Origin: AP-16 sp036395835
GTDB lineage: Bacteria; Pseudomonadota; Alphaproteobacteria; Rhizobiales; Xanthobacteraceae
Direction of reading: 5' to 3'
Length of the DNA: 47,428 bases
Assembly: GCA_036395835.1 (NCBI GenBank)
Contig: DASWCW010000306.1
Location: 1-47,428 of the forward strand
This document shows positions 24,411 to 32,389 of this stretch, one piece after another. Position numbers and translations under genes: made by a program. The notes below the pieces were generated by a model that was not told where the DNA came from, searched no databases, and saw only the letters and a program-made list of their open reading frames with translations. Numbering within the stretch: position 1 is the stretch's first letter; every line of letters begins with the position of its first letter.

Positions 24411-26132
24411 ATGCGGCAAGCGCCGGACGTCTCGATTGCAATCATCGGTAGCGGCGGCGCGGGCGCGCTGACGGCCGGCAATTTCCTGCTCGAGGCCGCC
24501 TGTGCGGCGGGCTGGCACGGGCTGTTGACGCGCTCGGTCGGCCCGCAGATCCGCGGCGGCGAGGCCGCCGCGCTCATTCGTTTGGCGCAGGATCCGGTCG
24601 AATGCGCTCCCGACCATTTCGACCTGCTGATCGCCATCGATTGGCTCAATGCCGGCCGCTTCGAAGCGGAAATTCCGCTCGGGCCGCAGAGTCTCGTCGT
24701 CGGCGATCCGGAGGGCGGCGCCGTGCCGCCCGGCATCGCCGCATCGGGCGCGCGGCTGGTGGAAATCCCGATGAAGGCGCTGGCGAAAGCCTTGCCGGAA
24801 GGGCGCGCGAACATGATCGCGCTGGGCATCGCCGCAAAGCTCCTCGGCCTCGGCGCGGATGTGCTGCTCGGTGTCATGGACAAGAGGTTGGCGGAAAAAG
24901 GCGCCGTCGCCATCGCGGCGAGCCGCGCCGGGCTCGAGGCGGGGTCGAAGGCGGCGGCCAAGCTCGATCTTGGCGTTCAATCGCGGCCCGCAACGCCGGG
25001 CGCCGCCAAACGCTGGCTCATCTCGGGCAACGAGGCGACCGGGCTCGGCGCAGTCCGCGGCGGAATCCGCTTTGCGGCCGCCTATCCGATCACGCCGGCC
25101 ACGGAAATCCTCGAGTGGCTCGCGCCCAATCTCGCCCGGATCGGCGGTGCGCTGGTGCAGGCCGAGGACGAGCTTGCCTCCGTCAACATGATCATCGGCG
25201 GCTCGTACGGCGGAACGCCGTCGCTCACCGCGACGTCCGGACCCGGCCTGTCGCTGATGATCGAGGCCATCGGCCTCGCGACCGCCTCCGAAATTCCGAT
25301 CGTGGTCGTCGACGTCATGCGCGGCGGCCCCTCGACGGGCATTCCGACCAAATCCGAGCAGGCGGACCTCAACCTCGCCGTTTACGGCTTGCACGGCGAT
25401 GCGCCGCATCTGGTGCTGGCGCCGCAGTCGGTCGCCGATTGCCTGTTCACCACGCAGTGGGCGGTGTTTTTGGCCGAAACCCTGCAGTCGCCGGCGATCG
25501 TGCTCTCCGATCAGTTCATGGGACAATCGCGCGCTGCCGTCGAGCGTCCGGCGGACATGGCTTTCATCGGCCAGCGGCTGCGGGCGACAAACCTCAACGG
25601 CGGCTATCGCCGCTACGCGCTGGGCGGCGCCGGCGTATCGGCAATGGCCGTCCCGGGCACGTCCGGCGGACAATATACCGCGGATGGGCTCACCCACACC
25701 GAACGCGGCGTTCCGACCAGCAGCGCGGCGGAGCATTGCGCGCAGCTCGACAAGCGGCGCGACAAGCTCGAGAGCTTCAGCTACGGCGACCATTGGGCGA
25801 GGATCGAGGGCGACGGCGATCTCGCCGTCGTCACCTGGGGATCGCTGACGGGGGCGGCGCGCGAGGCGATCTCGCGCGCGCGGGCGGACGGCATCGGCGC
25901 GCGGCTTCTCGCGCCGCGATTGCTGGCGCCGGTGCGGCCCGCAGCGTTCGCCCGCGCACTCGACGGCGCGCGCCGCGTGCTGGTAGTCGAGCAGAGCCAC
26001 GGCGCGCAATTCCACCGCTACCTGCGGGCGCATTACGAGCTGCCCGGCGAAGTCCGCGTCTTGCACCGGCCCGGCCCCCTGCCGATCCGAGCCGGCGAGA
26101 TCCATCAACAAATCCGCAGCTGGAGCGCCTGA
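24411..26132 (+). CDS. korA: 2-oxoacid:ferredoxin oxidoreductase, fused gamma-alpha subunit (KorA)
   Basis: 573 residues. The first ~190 form the gamma domain (VSIAIIGSGGAGALTAGNFL, RSVGPQIRGGEAAALI); from about residue 200 the alpha domain follows (AAYPITPATEILEWL, EDELASVNMIIGGSYGG, TATSGPGLSLM, MRGGPSTGIPTKSEQADL). In Thauera and Magnetospirillum an enzyme of this kind beside bcr genes is 2-oxoglutarate:ferredoxin oxidoreductase, which re-reduces the ferredoxin for ring reduction. Phenylglyoxylate is an alternative substrate here, given the pad genes and no padEFGHI. The stop overlaps the korB start. Confidence 0.92.
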   Translation: MRQAPDVSIAIIGSGGAGALTAGNFLLEAACAAGWHGLLTRSVGPQIRGGEAAALIRLAQDPVECAPDHFDLLIAIDWLNAGRFEAEIPLGPQSLVVGDPEGGAVPPGIAASGARLVEIPMKALAKALPEGRANMIALGIAAKLLGLGADVLLGVMDKRLAEKGAVAIAASRAGLEAGSKAAAKLDLGVQSRPATPGAAKRWLISGNEATGLGAVRGGIRFAAAYPITPATEILEWLAPNLARIGGALVQAEDELASVNMIIGGSYGGTPSLTATSGPGLSLMIEAIGLATASEIPIVVVDVMRGGPSTGIPTKSEQADLNLAVYGLHGDAPHLVLAPQSVADCLFTTQWAVFLAETLQSPAIVLSDQFMGQSRAAVERPADMAFIGQRLRATNLNGGYRRYALGGAGVSAMAVPGTSGGQYTADGLTHTERGVPTSSAAEHCAQLDKRRDKLESFSYGDHWARIEGDGDLAVVTWGSLTGAAREAISRARADGIGARLLAPRLLAPVRPAAFARALDGARRVLVVEQSHGAQFHRYLRAHYELPGEVRVLHRPGPLPIRAGEIHQQIRSWSA

Positions 26133-26965
26133 TGTCCGCCGCCGAGGTGCGCGCCTGCAGACCGGCCGATTACCGCTCCGACGTGAAACCGGTGTGGTGC
26201 CCGGGTTGCGGCGATCATCACATCTTGCTGTCGTTCACCCGGGCATTCGCGGAGCTCGGCGAGCCGCCGGAAAATATCGCGGTCATTTCCGGGATCGGCT
26301 GCTCCTCGCGCATCCCCGCCTATACCAATTGCTACGGCTTTCACGGCGTGCACGGGCGCTCGCTGGCGCTGGCCGCCGGCCTCAAGGTGACGCGGCCGGA
26401 TCTCACCGTCGTGGTGGCGAGCGGCGACGGCGACGGCTATTCGATCGGGGGCAACCATTTCCTTCACGCCTGCAGGCGCAATCTCGACATGACCTACGTG
26501 GTGATGGACAACCGCGTTTACGGCATGACCAAGGGTCAGCCGTCGCCGACCTCGGAACCGGATTTCGACACCGCGCTCTCGCCGGGCGGCACGGGTTTGA
26601 GCCCGTTCCATCCGTTGGTGATCGCGCTCGCGTCGGGGGCCAATTTCGTCGCGCGCGCGTTCTCGGGCGAGCACAAGGAAACCGCCAGCATCCTGGTGGA
26701 CGCCATCCGCCATCCCGGCTTCTCGTTCGTCGAGATCCTCAGCCCCTGCGTCACGTTCCGGCCCGACGAGCGGGAATGGAAGACTTTGGTTCGGCCGGCG
26801 CCGGTAGCGGCGACCGACGATCCGGCCCGGGCGGCACGCCGGCTGATGACCGACGACGGCTTCAATATCGGCATCCTCTACCGCGGCGCGCGAAAGCCCT
26901 ACCGGCCGGAGGTCGGACGGGTGACGGCGGATCTTGCCGCGCTCGAGCAGGAATTCGAGCTATGA
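26132..26965 (+). CDS. korB: 2-oxoacid:ferredoxin oxidoreductase, beta subunit (KorB)
   Basis: Thiamine-diphosphate and iron-sulfur subunit, 277 residues. WCPGCGDHHILLSF gives two cluster cysteines, GIGCSSRIPAY a third, and SGDGDGYSIGGNHF is the TPP/Mg2+ motif (GDGD...N); VMDNRVYGMTKGQPSPTS is typical of the KorB/VorB group. Only these two subunits are needed in the KorAB subfamily; a separate ferredoxin domain subunit is absent, consistent with the BadB-type ferredoxin being the acceptor. Overlaps korA by one base and the next gene by 4. Confidence 0.94.
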   Translation: MSAAEVRACRPADYRSDVKPVWCPGCGDHHILLSFTRAFAELGEPPENIAVISGIGCSSRIPAYTNCYGFHGVHGRSLALAAGLKVTRPDLTVVVASGDGDGYSIGGNHFLHACRRNLDMTYVVMDNRVYGMTKGQPSPTSEPDFDTALSPGGTGLSPFHPLVIALASGANFVARAFSGEHKETASILVDAIRHPGFSFVEILSPCVTFRPDEREWKTLVRPAPVAATDDPARAARRLMTDDGFNIGILYRGARKPYRPEVGRVTADLAALEQEFEL

Positions 26966-27492
26966 CGGGCGCGACTGGGGTGCCGGAGATTTCCAGCCTC
27001 GCGGACCTGTTCGCGATTGCGTACCGGATAGAGACCGACACGGTCGAGCGCTACAAATTGCTCGCCGACCAGATGGAGACTCACAACAACGCCGAGCTCG
27101 TCGCGATGTTTCGCGACCTCGCTCGCGCCGAAGGACTGCACGCCGCGGAGATCCGCAGGCTTGCCGGCGCGATCGACGTCGTGGCGCATGCGGCGCAGCT
27201 CGGCGCCTGGAACAACGGCGAGAGTCCCGAGGAAGCCGATCTCGCTTGCGCGCATTACCTGATGACGCCGTGGCACGCGCTCAAAATGGCGCTCGCCGGC
27301 GAGGAGCGCGCGCTCGCGTTCTTTCAAACGATCGTCGACGGCGCCCGCGATCCCGGCATCAAGGCCATGGCGGAAGAGTTCGTCAACGAGGAGACCGAGC
27401 ACGTCGAGCTCTGCCACCGCCTGCTGCGCAAACATAAGGCGTCCCCGGACTCCTGGGCGCACGATGCCGATCCCCCGGGCGGGCAGGAGTGA
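26962..27492 (+). CDS. Ferritin-like/rubrerythrin-type di-iron protein
   Basis: A 176-residue helical protein with carboxylate/histidine pairs expected for a di-iron four-helix bundle: ETDTVERYKLLADQME, EGLHAAEIRRL, GEERALAFFQTI and EEFVNEETEHVELCHRLL (the last an EExxH motif). No rubredoxin domain follows. It is translationally coupled to korB (ATGA overlap), so it is probably made together with the oxygen-sensitive oxidoreductase, for example to remove oxygen or peroxide or to store iron; this is inference. Confidence 0.8.
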   Translation: MTGATGVPEISSLADLFAIAYRIETDTVERYKLLADQMETHNNAELVAMFRDLARAEGLHAAEIRRLAGAIDVVAHAAQLGAWNNGESPEEADLACAHYLMTPWHALKMALAGEERALAFFQTIVDGARDPGIKAMAEEFVNEETEHVELCHRLLRKHKASPDSWAHDADPPGGQE

Positions 27493-27571
27493 CCTCCTCG
27501 CCGAACGCCGCGGGCTTTATGGCTAGCGCGCGGATCGGAATTTCAGTTCAAGGCGCCAGGCTTCCGGCCAG

Positions 27572-27985
27572 CTAGGCTGCGGTCGTCGCCGCGGAGATGA
27601 TGGCCGTGGCTTCGAGCTCGATCTTGCCGGGCGCGTCGAGCAGGTCCGTGACGAAGACGAGAGTCATCGCCGGGTAATGCGTTCCCATCAAGCGCCGCCA
27701 GATCCGGCCCAATTGCCGGCGCGCCGCGAGGTACGCGGGCTTGTCGGTGCAATAGGCCGTGATCCTGCAGATGTCGCGCGGCGCGCCGCCGGCTTCTTTG
27801 AGCACCGCGAGCACGTTGTCGAGCGCCTGCTCGAATTGCCCGGCGAGATCATCGGTCGTGAACCGCTGCTCGGCGTTCCAGCCGACCTGGCCCGCGATGA
27901 AGACGATCTCGCCGGCAGGCGCGGCGATGCCGTTGGCGTAGCCGATCGACGGCGCCCAGTCCGGCGGATGCAGAACGCGGCTCAT
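27572..27985 (-). CDS. RidA/YjgF family protein lacking the canonical arginine
   Basis: 137 residues, the usual RidA length: IVFIAGQVGWN near the N-terminus, FEQALDNVLAVLKEAGG, and C-terminal IELEATAI. Where canonical RidA imine deaminases have an arginine before the V.V..L segment, this protein reads PAMTLVFVTDLLDAPGKIELEA with no arginine, so it probably belongs to one of the Rid subfamilies with other or unknown activity. The start MSRVLHPPDW at 27985 fits the family; the frame is open 14 codons upstream. Likely last gene of the alicyclic-acid operon, though a repeat lies in the 82-base gap. Confidence 0.85.
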   Translation of the reverse strand: MSRVLHPPDWAPSIGYANGIAAPAGEIVFIAGQVGWNAEQRFTTDDLAGQFEQALDNVLAVLKEAGGAPRDICRITAYCTDKPAYLAARRQLGRIWRRLMGTHYPAMTLVFVTDLLDAPGKIELEATAIISAATTAA

Positions 27986-28013
27986 GATGGACTCTTCGAG
28001 CAAGCCGCAATCT

Positions 28014-28052
28014 GCTCCCACCCCCACGAGGGGGGAGGTAATCGGAGCGAGC
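28014..28052. repeat. GC hairpin intergenic repeat, copy C
   Basis: CTCCCACCCCC and GGGGGGAGG form an imperfect hairpin followed by GGAGGTAATCGGAGCGA (28034-28050), which differs from the tail of copies A and B by a single base. It lies between the enoyl-CoA hydratase and RidA genes. Confidence 0.65.
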
Positions 28053-28067
28053 TGCTCGGCATATCCG

Positions 28068-28958
28068 TCAATTCCCCTCGAACACCGGTTTCGCCTTCTT
28101 CACGAACGCCTCGTAAGCGCGCTCGTAGTCGCGCGTCTGCATGCAGATCGCCTGCGCCTGCGCCTCGGCCTCGATCGCCTCGTCGATGCCCATGTTCCAT
28201 TCCTGGTGGATGCAGCGCTTGGTCACGGCGTGGGCGAAGGTCGGCCCCTCGGCGAGCGCGCGGGCCGCGGTCTGCGCCTCGGCGAGCACGCGATCGGGCT
28301 CGCACAGCTTGTTGTAAAAACCCCAGCGCTCGGCTTCGGTGCCGTCCATGGCGCGTCCGGTGTAGAGCAGCTCGGCCGCGCGGCCCGCGCCGACGATGCG
28401 CGGCAGCATGTTGCAGGCGCCCATGTCGGCCCCGGCGAGCCCGACGCGAACGAACAGGAACGCGACCTTGCTGCGCGCGGTGCCGTAGCGGAGATCCGAC
28501 GCCATGGCGAGGATCGCGCCGGCGCCGGCGCACACCCCGTCGACCGCGGCGATGATCGGCTGCGGGCAGGCGCGCATCGCCTTGACGAGATCGCCGGTCA
28601 TGCGCGTGAACTTCAGCAGGCCGGCCATGTCGCCCGCCCGCTGCATCTCGACCAGCGGTCCGATGATCTCGTGAACGTCGCCGCCGGAGCAGAAATTCTC
28701 GCCGGCGCCCGTCATCACCACGGTCTTGATCGCGTCGGCATAGGCGAGGTCGCGGAACAGATCGCGCAGCTCGGCATAGGCCTCGAGGGTCAGCGGATTC
28801 TTGCGCTCCGGGCGGTTGAGCGTGATCGTCGCGGTTTTGCCGTCGCGCTGCCACAGGAAATGCTGCGCCTGGAAGCGATCGATCTCGACCCGCGGCGGAC
28901 GAAAGCGCAACGAGGTGTCGCGCATCGGATGCCGGCTTTCGGCTCGTGTCTGCTGCAT
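28068..28958 (-). CDS. Enoyl-CoA hydratase family protein
   Basis: A crotonase-fold protein, 296 residues, about 35 longer than typical hydratases because of an N-terminal extension. ITLNRPERKNPLTLEAY, AGENFCSGGDVHEI (first oxyanion loop), VDGVCAGAGAILAMASDLRYG (second) and VGLAGADMGACNMLPRIVG are evident. In context it may hydrate a cyclohexenoyl-CoA or a straight-chain enoyl-CoA in the beta-oxidation-like module with the SDR and two acyl-CoA dehydrogenases; the extended form is unlike BadK in length. RBS AGGAGG just before the ATG at 28958; 11 bases after the SDR stop. Confidence 0.87.
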   Translation of the reverse strand: MQQTRAESRHPMRDTSLRFRPPRVEIDRFQAQHFLWQRDGKTATITLNRPERKNPLTLEAYAELRDLFRDLAYADAIKTVVMTGAGENFCSGGDVHEIIGPLVEMQRAGDMAGLLKFTRMTGDLVKAMRACPQPIIAAVDGVCAGAGAILAMASDLRYGTARSKVAFLFVRVGLAGADMGACNMLPRIVGAGRAAELLYTGRAMDGTEAERWGFYNKLCEPDRVLAEAQTAARALAEGPTFAHAVTKRCIHQEWNMGIDEAIEAEAQAQAICMQTRDYERAYEAFVKKAKPVFEGN

Positions 28959-28969
28959 GGTTGCCTCCT

Positions 28970-29716
28970 CTATCCCGCGAACGTCAGCCCGCCGCTGACG
29001 CTCAACACCTGGCCGGTGACGTAGTCGGCGCGCGGGCTCGCGAAGAACAGGATCGCGTCGGCAATCTCCTGCGGCTTGCCGAGCCTGCGGAACGCGATGG
29101 CGCGAATGAAGGCTTCCTTGATCTTGTCCGGCCGCGACTGCAGCATCGGCGTGTCGGTCGGGCCCGGGCAGACGCAGTTGACGTTGATCTTGTGGCGCGC
29201 CATCTCGCGCGCCAGCGATTTGGTGAAGCCGATCAGGCCGGCCTTCGCGGCCGCATACACGGTCTCGCCGGTGCTGCCCACGCGCCCGGCATCGCTCGCC
29301 ACGCTGACGATTTTTCCGCCTCCGGCGGCGATCATCGCCGGAAGCAGCGCCTGGGTGAGATGCAGCGCCCCCCCGAGGTTGACCGCGATCACGCGGTCGA
29401 TGAAGTCCGGCTTGTTGTCGAGAAAGAGCTGAAAATCGTTCCAACCCGCGGCATTGACCAGGATGTCGACGCGGTTGTGACGTTTGAGCGATTCGGCGGC
29501 GCAGGCGCGCACCGAGGCGGAATCCGCCATGTCGATCCCGGCGTATTCGATCGGCAGTTTTTGCGCGGCGGCTTCCTTCTCGAGTTCGGCGCCGCGCTTG
29601 GCGTCGATATCGGCGCAGATCACGCGGGCGCCGCAGCGGGCGAATTCCATCACCGTCGCCCTGCCGATCCCGGACGCGCCGCCGGTGATCAGCGCCGTCT
29701 TGCCGTCGAGTCGCAT
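28970..29716 (-). CDS. badH: Short-chain dehydrogenase, BadH-like
   Basis: 248-residue SDR: NAD-binding TGGASGIG, DIDAKRGAELEKEA for adenosine specificity, NAAGWNDFQLF, catalytic Ser in SVASDAGRVGS and YAAAK, and CVCPGPTDTPML, ending LSVSGGLTFAG. Several of these segments (NAAGW, ASDAGRVGS, NCVCPGPTDT, VTGQVLSVSGGLT) recall BadH, the 2-hydroxycyclohexanecarboxyl-CoA dehydrogenase of Rhodopseudomonas palustris. Since no had gene is seen, it is also a candidate to oxidise 6-hydroxycyclohexenoyl-CoA before Oah. AGGAG precedes the ATG at 29716. Exact substrate unproven. Confidence 0.78.
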   Translation of the reverse strand: MRLDGKTALITGGASGIGRATVMEFARCGARVICADIDAKRGAELEKEAAAQKLPIEYAGIDMADSASVRACAAESLKRHNRVDILVNAAGWNDFQLFLDNKPDFIDRVIAVNLGGALHLTQALLPAMIAAGGGKIVSVASDAGRVGSTGETVYAAAKAGLIGFTKSLAREMARHKINVNCVCPGPTDTPMLQSRPDKIKEAFIRAIAFRRLGKPQEIADAILFFASPRADYVTGQVLSVSGGLTFAG

Positions 29717-29790
29717 CGATGATCTCCTCTCTTGAACCTTTCAGCCGGCAGTCGCGTGAGCGAACCGCAGCGGGCCGATCGTCATATGGC

Positions 29791-30960
29791 TCAGCCCGTA
29801 GCCGCGTAGCGGGCGGCCTGCTCATCCTCGCCGGCAAGCGCGCGGCTGATCACCAGGCGCTGGATGTCGTTGGTGCCCTCGTAGATCTTGGTGACCCGCA
29901 CGGCGCGGAAAATGCGCTCGACGCCGTGATCCGTGATGTAGCCGGCGCCGCCCAGCGTCTGGATCGCATCCGAGCAGACGCGCTCGGCGGTCTCGCTGGC
30001 AAACAATTTCGCCATCGAGGCCTCTTTGAGGCAAGGCAGCCCCTGGCTGCGCAGCGCGGCGGCGTGCAGGATCAACTGCCGCGCGGCTTCCAGCGCGGTC
30101 GCCATGTCGGCGAGGCGGAAGCCCACCGCCTGATGCTCGATGATGAGTTTTCCGAACGTCTCGCGCCGCCGCGCGTAGCCGAGCGCGATCTCGTAGGCCG
30201 CGCGCGCCATGCCCAGCGCCTGCGCGGCGATGCCGATGCGCCCGCCCTCGAGATTGGCGAGCGCGATGTGATAGCCCTGCCCCTCGGCGCCGAGCCGATT
30301 CTTGATCGGCACCCGCAGCCGGTCCAGGCGAATCTCACAGGTGTCGGATGCGTTCTGCCCCATCTTTTTCTCGACGCGGCCGATGTGGTAGCCGGGCCGG
30401 TCGGTCTCGACCAGGAAGCAGCTGATGCCGTGCTTTCCCTTGGCGGGATCGGTGACCGCGAAGACCAGCGCAATCTGCGCGTTCTTGCCGCTGGTGACGA
30501 ACTGCTTGGTTCCGTTGAGCAGATAGTAATTGTCGTGGCGCTCGGCGCGGGTTCGGATGGCCGCCGCGTCGGAGCCGCCTTGCGGCTCGGTCAGGCAGAA
30601 GGCGCTGAGCAACTCGCCGCGTGCCATCGGCTTGAGCAGGCTCTGCTTCTGCTCGTTGCTGCCGTACTCGACGAGCGGCATGCAGCCGACCGAGTTATGG
30701 CCGCTCATGATGGTGGAGACGGCACCATCGCCGGCCGCGATCTCTTCGAGCGCCAGCGCGTACGCGATGTAGTCCATGCCGGCACCGTCCCATTCCGGCG
30801 GCACCGTCATGCCCAGGAAGCCGAGCTTGCCCATTTCGCTGAGCGCATCGCGCGGAAACGTCGCGGTGCGGTCCCATTCGGCGGAATGCAGTGCAAGCTG
30901 TGCTTGCGCAAAGCTTCGCGCAGTGCTGCGAGCGGCAAGCTGCTCTGGCGTCAGGATCAT
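29791..30960 (-). CDS. Acyl-CoA dehydrogenase (1)
   Basis: FAD-dependent acyl-CoA dehydrogenase, 389 residues. LTPEQLAARSTARSFAQ, CLTEPQGGSDAAAIRTRAE, YLLNGTKQFVTSG, VEKKMGQNASDTCEIRLD, GRIGIAAQALGMARAAYE, and C-terminal VTKIYEGTNDIQRLVISRAL with the usual base glutamate in YEGT. It follows a second dehydrogenase gene by 18 bases and precedes badH by 74. In this module it should desaturate cyclohexanecarboxyl-CoA or cyclohexenecarboxyl-CoA (AliB-like role) or a later acyl-CoA intermediate; the sequence alone does not decide. Confidence 0.9.
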   Translation of the reverse strand: MILTPEQLAARSTARSFAQAQLALHSAEWDRTATFPRDALSEMGKLGFLGMTVPPEWDGAGMDYIAYALALEEIAAGDGAVSTIMSGHNSVGCMPLVEYGSNEQKQSLLKPMARGELLSAFCLTEPQGGSDAAAIRTRAERHDNYYLLNGTKQFVTSGKNAQIALVFAVTDPAKGKHGISCFLVETDRPGYHIGRVEKKMGQNASDTCEIRLDRLRVPIKNRLGAEGQGYHIALANLEGGRIGIAAQALGMARAAYEIALGYARRRETFGKLIIEHQAVGFRLADMATALEAARQLILHAAALRSQGLPCLKEASMAKLFASETAERVCSDAIQTLGGAGYITDHGVERIFRAVRVTKIYEGTNDIQRLVISRALAGEDEQAARYAATG

Positions 30961-30978
30961 CGAGGTTTCCTCGATCGG

Positions 30979-32172
30979 CTATTCCGCCGCGCGCTGGCGT
31001 ACGGCTTCGCGCTCTTTGAGCAGCTCGCGCGCGATGATCACTTTTTGCACCTCGGTTGCGCCCTCGTAGATCCGCAACGCGCGGATCTCGCGATAGAGCG
31101 CCTCCACCTTGACGCCGACGCGCACGCCGTCGCCGCCGAACAGCTGCACGGCGCGGTCGATCACGCGTTGCGCCATTTCGGTCGCGTACATTTTCGCAAT
31201 CGAGGATTCGCGGGTGACGCGCGCCGCGCCCCGATCCTTGACCCAGGCCGCGCGGTAGACTAGCAGCGCCGCCGCGTCGACCTCGGCGAGGCTGTCCGCG
31301 AGCGATGCTTGGGTCAGCTGCAGATCGCCCAGCCGCGCGCCGAACAATTTGCGCGAGGCGGCACGGCCGGCGGCCTCATCGAGCGCGCGGCGCGCCAGGC
31401 CGAGCGCGGCCGCGCCGACCGTCGAGCGAAAAATGTCGAGCGTCGCCATCGCCACCTTGAAGCCGTCGCCCGGCGCGCCGAGCCGGTGCGACAGCGGCAC
31501 CCGGCAGCCCTCGAAGCGCAGGGTCGCCAGCGGATGAGGCGCGATGATCTCGATTCGCCGCGCCACCGAAAGCCCAGGCGTGTCGGCGTCGACCACGAAG
31601 GCGGAGAGCCCCTTGGCGCCCGGGGCGTCGCCGCTGCGCGCGAACACCACATAATGATCGGCAATGCCGCCGTTCGAGATCCAGGTCTTGACGCCGTCGA
31701 GACGCACGTGAGCGGGACCGTCGGACGACGCCGTCGTCGCGAGCGCGCCGACGTCCGATCCGGCCTCGGGCTCGGAGAGCGCGAAGGCGGCGATGTGCCG
31801 GCCCTCGCGCACCGGCGGCAGATATTTGGATTTCAGCGCATCGGTGCCGAACAGCGAGATCGAGCCGGTGCCCAGTCCCTGCATGGCGAAGGCGAAATCC
31901 GCAAGGGAATCGTGCCAGGCGAGGATCTCGCGGGAAAGGCACAGCGCGCGTACGTCGAGCCGCTCCGAGGCGCCGCCGTAGGCGGCGGGAACCACCGCGT
32001 CGAGCCAGCCGGCTTCGCCGAGCGCGCGGACGAGACCGCGGCAGGCGCGATCGACGTCCGCATGATCGACGCGGGACGCGATCTCGCGCTGCGACCATTC
32101 TGCGAGCGCCGCGGCGAAACCCCGATGCGCATCGTCGAAAAACGGCCAGGCAAGATGGGTCAGGTCCGGCAT
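30979..32172 (-). CDS. Acyl-CoA dehydrogenase (2)
   Basis: A second, distantly related acyl-CoA dehydrogenase of 397 residues: FALSEPEAGSDVGALATTA, VRLDGVKTWISNGGIADHYVV, GDGFKVAMATLDIFRSTVGAAALG, VQLFGGDGVRVGVKVEALYREIRA and LRIYEGATEVQKVIIARELL. The base glutamate is in YEGA rather than the more usual YEGT. First gene of the minus-strand alicyclic-acid operon, divergent from the aliA-like ligase. Its pairing with dehydrogenase 1 suggests two successive ring desaturations; this is inference. Confidence 0.9.
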   Translation of the reverse strand: MPDLTHLAWPFFDDAHRGFAAALAEWSQREIASRVDHADVDRACRGLVRALGEAGWLDAVVPAAYGGASERLDVRALCLSREILAWHDSLADFAFAMQGLGTGSISLFGTDALKSKYLPPVREGRHIAAFALSEPEAGSDVGALATTASSDGPAHVRLDGVKTWISNGGIADHYVVFARSGDAPGAKGLSAFVVDADTPGLSVARRIEIIAPHPLATLRFEGCRVPLSHRLGAPGDGFKVAMATLDIFRSTVGAAALGLARRALDEAAGRAASRKLFGARLGDLQLTQASLADSLAEVDAAALLVYRAAWVKDRGAARVTRESSIAKMYATEMAQRVIDRAVQLFGGDGVRVGVKVEALYREIRALRIYEGATEVQKVIIARELLKEREAVRQRAAE

Positions 32173-32342
32173 GAAAGCTGTCCCGGTAGGGCTTTGCGTG
32201 GAAAGCTCCGATTCTGCGCGGGATACCAGTCAGCCCCGTGCGGTCCGAAAGTCGATCGCGGCGACGCGTCCCCGTATTGCGCCGCATCCCGCAACACGCA
32301 AGACTTCACCCATACCCATGCGGCGATACGGCGGAACCGTCC

Positions 32343-32356
32343 TTGATCTGGGTCAA
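32343..32356. promoter_or_regulatory. FNR/AadR-type box 4 (TTGATCTGGGTCAA)
   Basis: TTGAT-CTGG-GTCAA, close to consensus, in the 217-base divergent region between acyl-CoA dehydrogenase 2 and the aliA-like ligase. The centre is about 40 bases before the ligase ATG (32390), closer to the start codon than the other boxes, so the transcript leader would be very short if the site is at -41.5. Confidence 0.7.
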
Positions 32357-32389
32357 GAAGCGATCCCATCGCCGCGCCGAAGGAGCCAG

